This document shows, one piece after another, positions 63,131 through 64,000 of a stretch of DNA of 64,000 bases. The notes under the pieces were generated by a model that saw only the letters and a program-made list of their open reading frames with translations, was not told where the DNA came from and searched no databases. Origin of the DNA: Terriglobales bacterium (GTDB lineage Bacteria; Acidobacteriota; Terriglobia; Terriglobales; Acidobacteriaceae); NCBI GenBank assembly GCA_016185365.1, contig JACPNP010000018.1, forward strand, positions 43,848 to 107,847. The letters run 5' to 3'. Positions within the stretch are counted from its first letter, which is position 1. Every line of letters starts with the position of its first letter. The position numbers and the translations under genes are program-made.

Positions 63131-64000
63131 TGCGACTCCGCCAGGCTCGCCAGCTCCGAAGGTGGCGCGGCGCCCAGGAGGGATGCGCCGCGCCGGTCGG
63201 CCGAGGGAGCAGTGACTACGGCCGAAAGAAACTCGTCCGCCCACCAGCGGACGTCATAAAGTCTTGCCGTCTCGCGCATGCGCTGCATCCGCGCACGGCG
63301 CTCGATGGGCGGCAATTTGCAGGCGCGATACAGCGCGGTGGCGACACCTTCAAGGTCGAACGGGTTCACCAGAAAGGCGTCGTGCGCAAACTGCGCGGCC
63401 GCCCCCGCGAACTCGCTGAGCACCAGCGCGCCATTCAGGTCGACCTGCGACGCGCAATATTCCTTGGCCACCAGGTTCATGCCGTCTTTCAACGGCGTGA
63501 CCAGGGCCACGTCCGCGGCGCGGTAATAGGCGAGCAGGTCGGCCCGGTCTAGGTGGCGATACAGATAATGGATCGGCACCCATCCGGGCTGGGTGTATTT
63601 GCCATTGATCTTGCTGACCAGCCGTTCGACCTCGAGGCGCAGCTCACGATATTTCGGCAGCGCTTCGCGGCTGGGCACCGCCACCTGGACCAGCGTGACT
63701 TGCCCGCGCATCTCCGGGTACATATCGAGGAATGCACGGAAGGCAAGTAGGCGCTCCACCAGGCCCTTGGTGTAATCGAGACGGTCCACGCCCAATATCA
63801 GGAACGGTGTGCGCAGATCTTCACGCAGGACGCGGACCTTGTCCGCCATCTCCGGCGTGTCTGCCGCTTCGGAGAACTCATCGAAATCGATGGCGATCGG
63901 GAACGCGCCGGCCCGGATCATGCGCCCGCCCCGTTGGATCAGTGTGTACCCGTCATCGTCAAATGTTTCCGCGCCCGGGACCAGTTGCTCCACACACTGC
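63127..64000 (-). CDS. otsA: Trehalose-6-phosphate synthase, N-terminus beyond window
   Basis: The C-terminal ~290 residues of a GT20 enzyme that makes trehalose-6-phosphate from UDP-glucose and glucose-6-phosphate. '[20 protein letters not shown]' and '[20 protein letters not shown]' with '[13 protein letters not shown]' and '[15 protein letters not shown]' are the diagnostic donor-binding motifs. The frame is open to base 64000, so the start lies outside. The ORF ends at 63127, overlapping the next gene by ATGA. Confidence 0.94.
   Translation of the reverse strand, partial: QCVEQLVPGAETFDDDGYTLIQRGGRMIRAGAFPIAIDFDEFSEAADTPEMADKVRVLREDLRTPFLILGVDRLDYTKGLVERLLAFRAFLDMYPEMRGQVTLVQVAVPSREALPKYRELRLEVERLVSKINGKYTQPGWVPIHYLYRHLDRADLLAYYRAADVALVTPLKDGMNLVAKEYCASQVDLNGALVLSEFAGAAAQFAHDAFLVNPFDLEGVATALYRACKLPPIERRARMQRMRETARLYDVRWWADEFLSAVVTAPSADRRGASLLGAAPPSELASLAESQ

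Overview
The window looks like a chromosomal fragment of an acidobacterium, probably soil- or sediment-derived. The inference rests on high G+C, a von Willebrand-like protein of the acidobacterial VWFA-related type, an S55 (SpoIVB-like) peptidase, Ser/Thr kinases with TolB-like propellers, and the housekeeping run yicC - gmk - rpoZ - coaBC - uracil-DNA glycosylase - priA. I could not run any search; family assignments come from motifs read in the supplied translations and in frames I translated by hand.

Layout. 1-6.4 kb: minus-strand genes (an unrecognised partial protein, an M28 peptidase, a D-aminoacylase-like amidohydrolase, a redoxin, mutY). 6.4-14.9 kb: plus-strand housekeeping run (ABC exporter, yicC, gmk, rpoZ, coaBC, UDG, priA). 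14.9-19.9 kb: a scarred zone with a truncated M50 protease, an IS5-type element, a 3'-truncated lolD, tag, a broken AbrB/Doc toxin-antitoxin pair, lolE and a perfect 72-bp tandem duplication. 19.9-31.5 kb: propeller protein, S55 peptidase, VWFA protein, two ICMT-like methyltransferases, a ZIP transporter with an internal amber codon, AIM24-like protein, ychF, membrane proteins, MoxR. 31.6-37.9 kb: ccmF/ccmH and small genes, an aminotransferase, a VOC protein. 38.0-38.7 kb: tRNA-Gly, tRNA-Cys and a tandem array that repeats the 3' end of tRNA-Cys. 38.7-47 kb: Rsm22-like methyltransferase, ECF sigma/anti-sigma, glycogen debranching enzyme, SDR, GH63-like glucosidase. 47-53.4 kb: VOC, GMC oxidoreductase, aquaporin, SMP-30, GlcG-cupin and DM13 proteins. 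53.6-64 kb: a kinase with an amber codon, cytochrome c, DinB, two probable selenoprotein genes, a RAYT/REP element, a low-G+C accessory gene and a trehalose operon (treT-like, DUF5752-like, otsA).

The main discovery is a pair of probable selenoprotein genes that the ORF track splits at UGA. One is a GrdB-like protein (57464-58303) with UGA at the first position of a UxxC motif. The other is a DedA-rhodanese fusion (60188-61141) with UGA at the expected catalytic cysteine of the rhodanese loop. In both, the reading frame continues with conserved-looking family sequence after UGA. In both, a perfect stem-loop lies just downstream with its apical loop 18-21 nt from the UGA, as expected for a bacterial SECIS, and both hairpins contain CGUG at the tip. 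No selA, selB, selC or selD gene is in the window.

Other structural signals are: the tRNA-Cys-derived tandem array, whose units carry the same interspersed repeat that is inserted in frame in priA; an IS element joining two unrelated truncated genes; a RAYT gene framed by inverted pairs of REP palindromes that appears to have cut into the gene upstream of the GrdB-like selenoprotein; and one uninterrupted reading frame running from a glycogen debranching enzyme into an ECF sigma factor.
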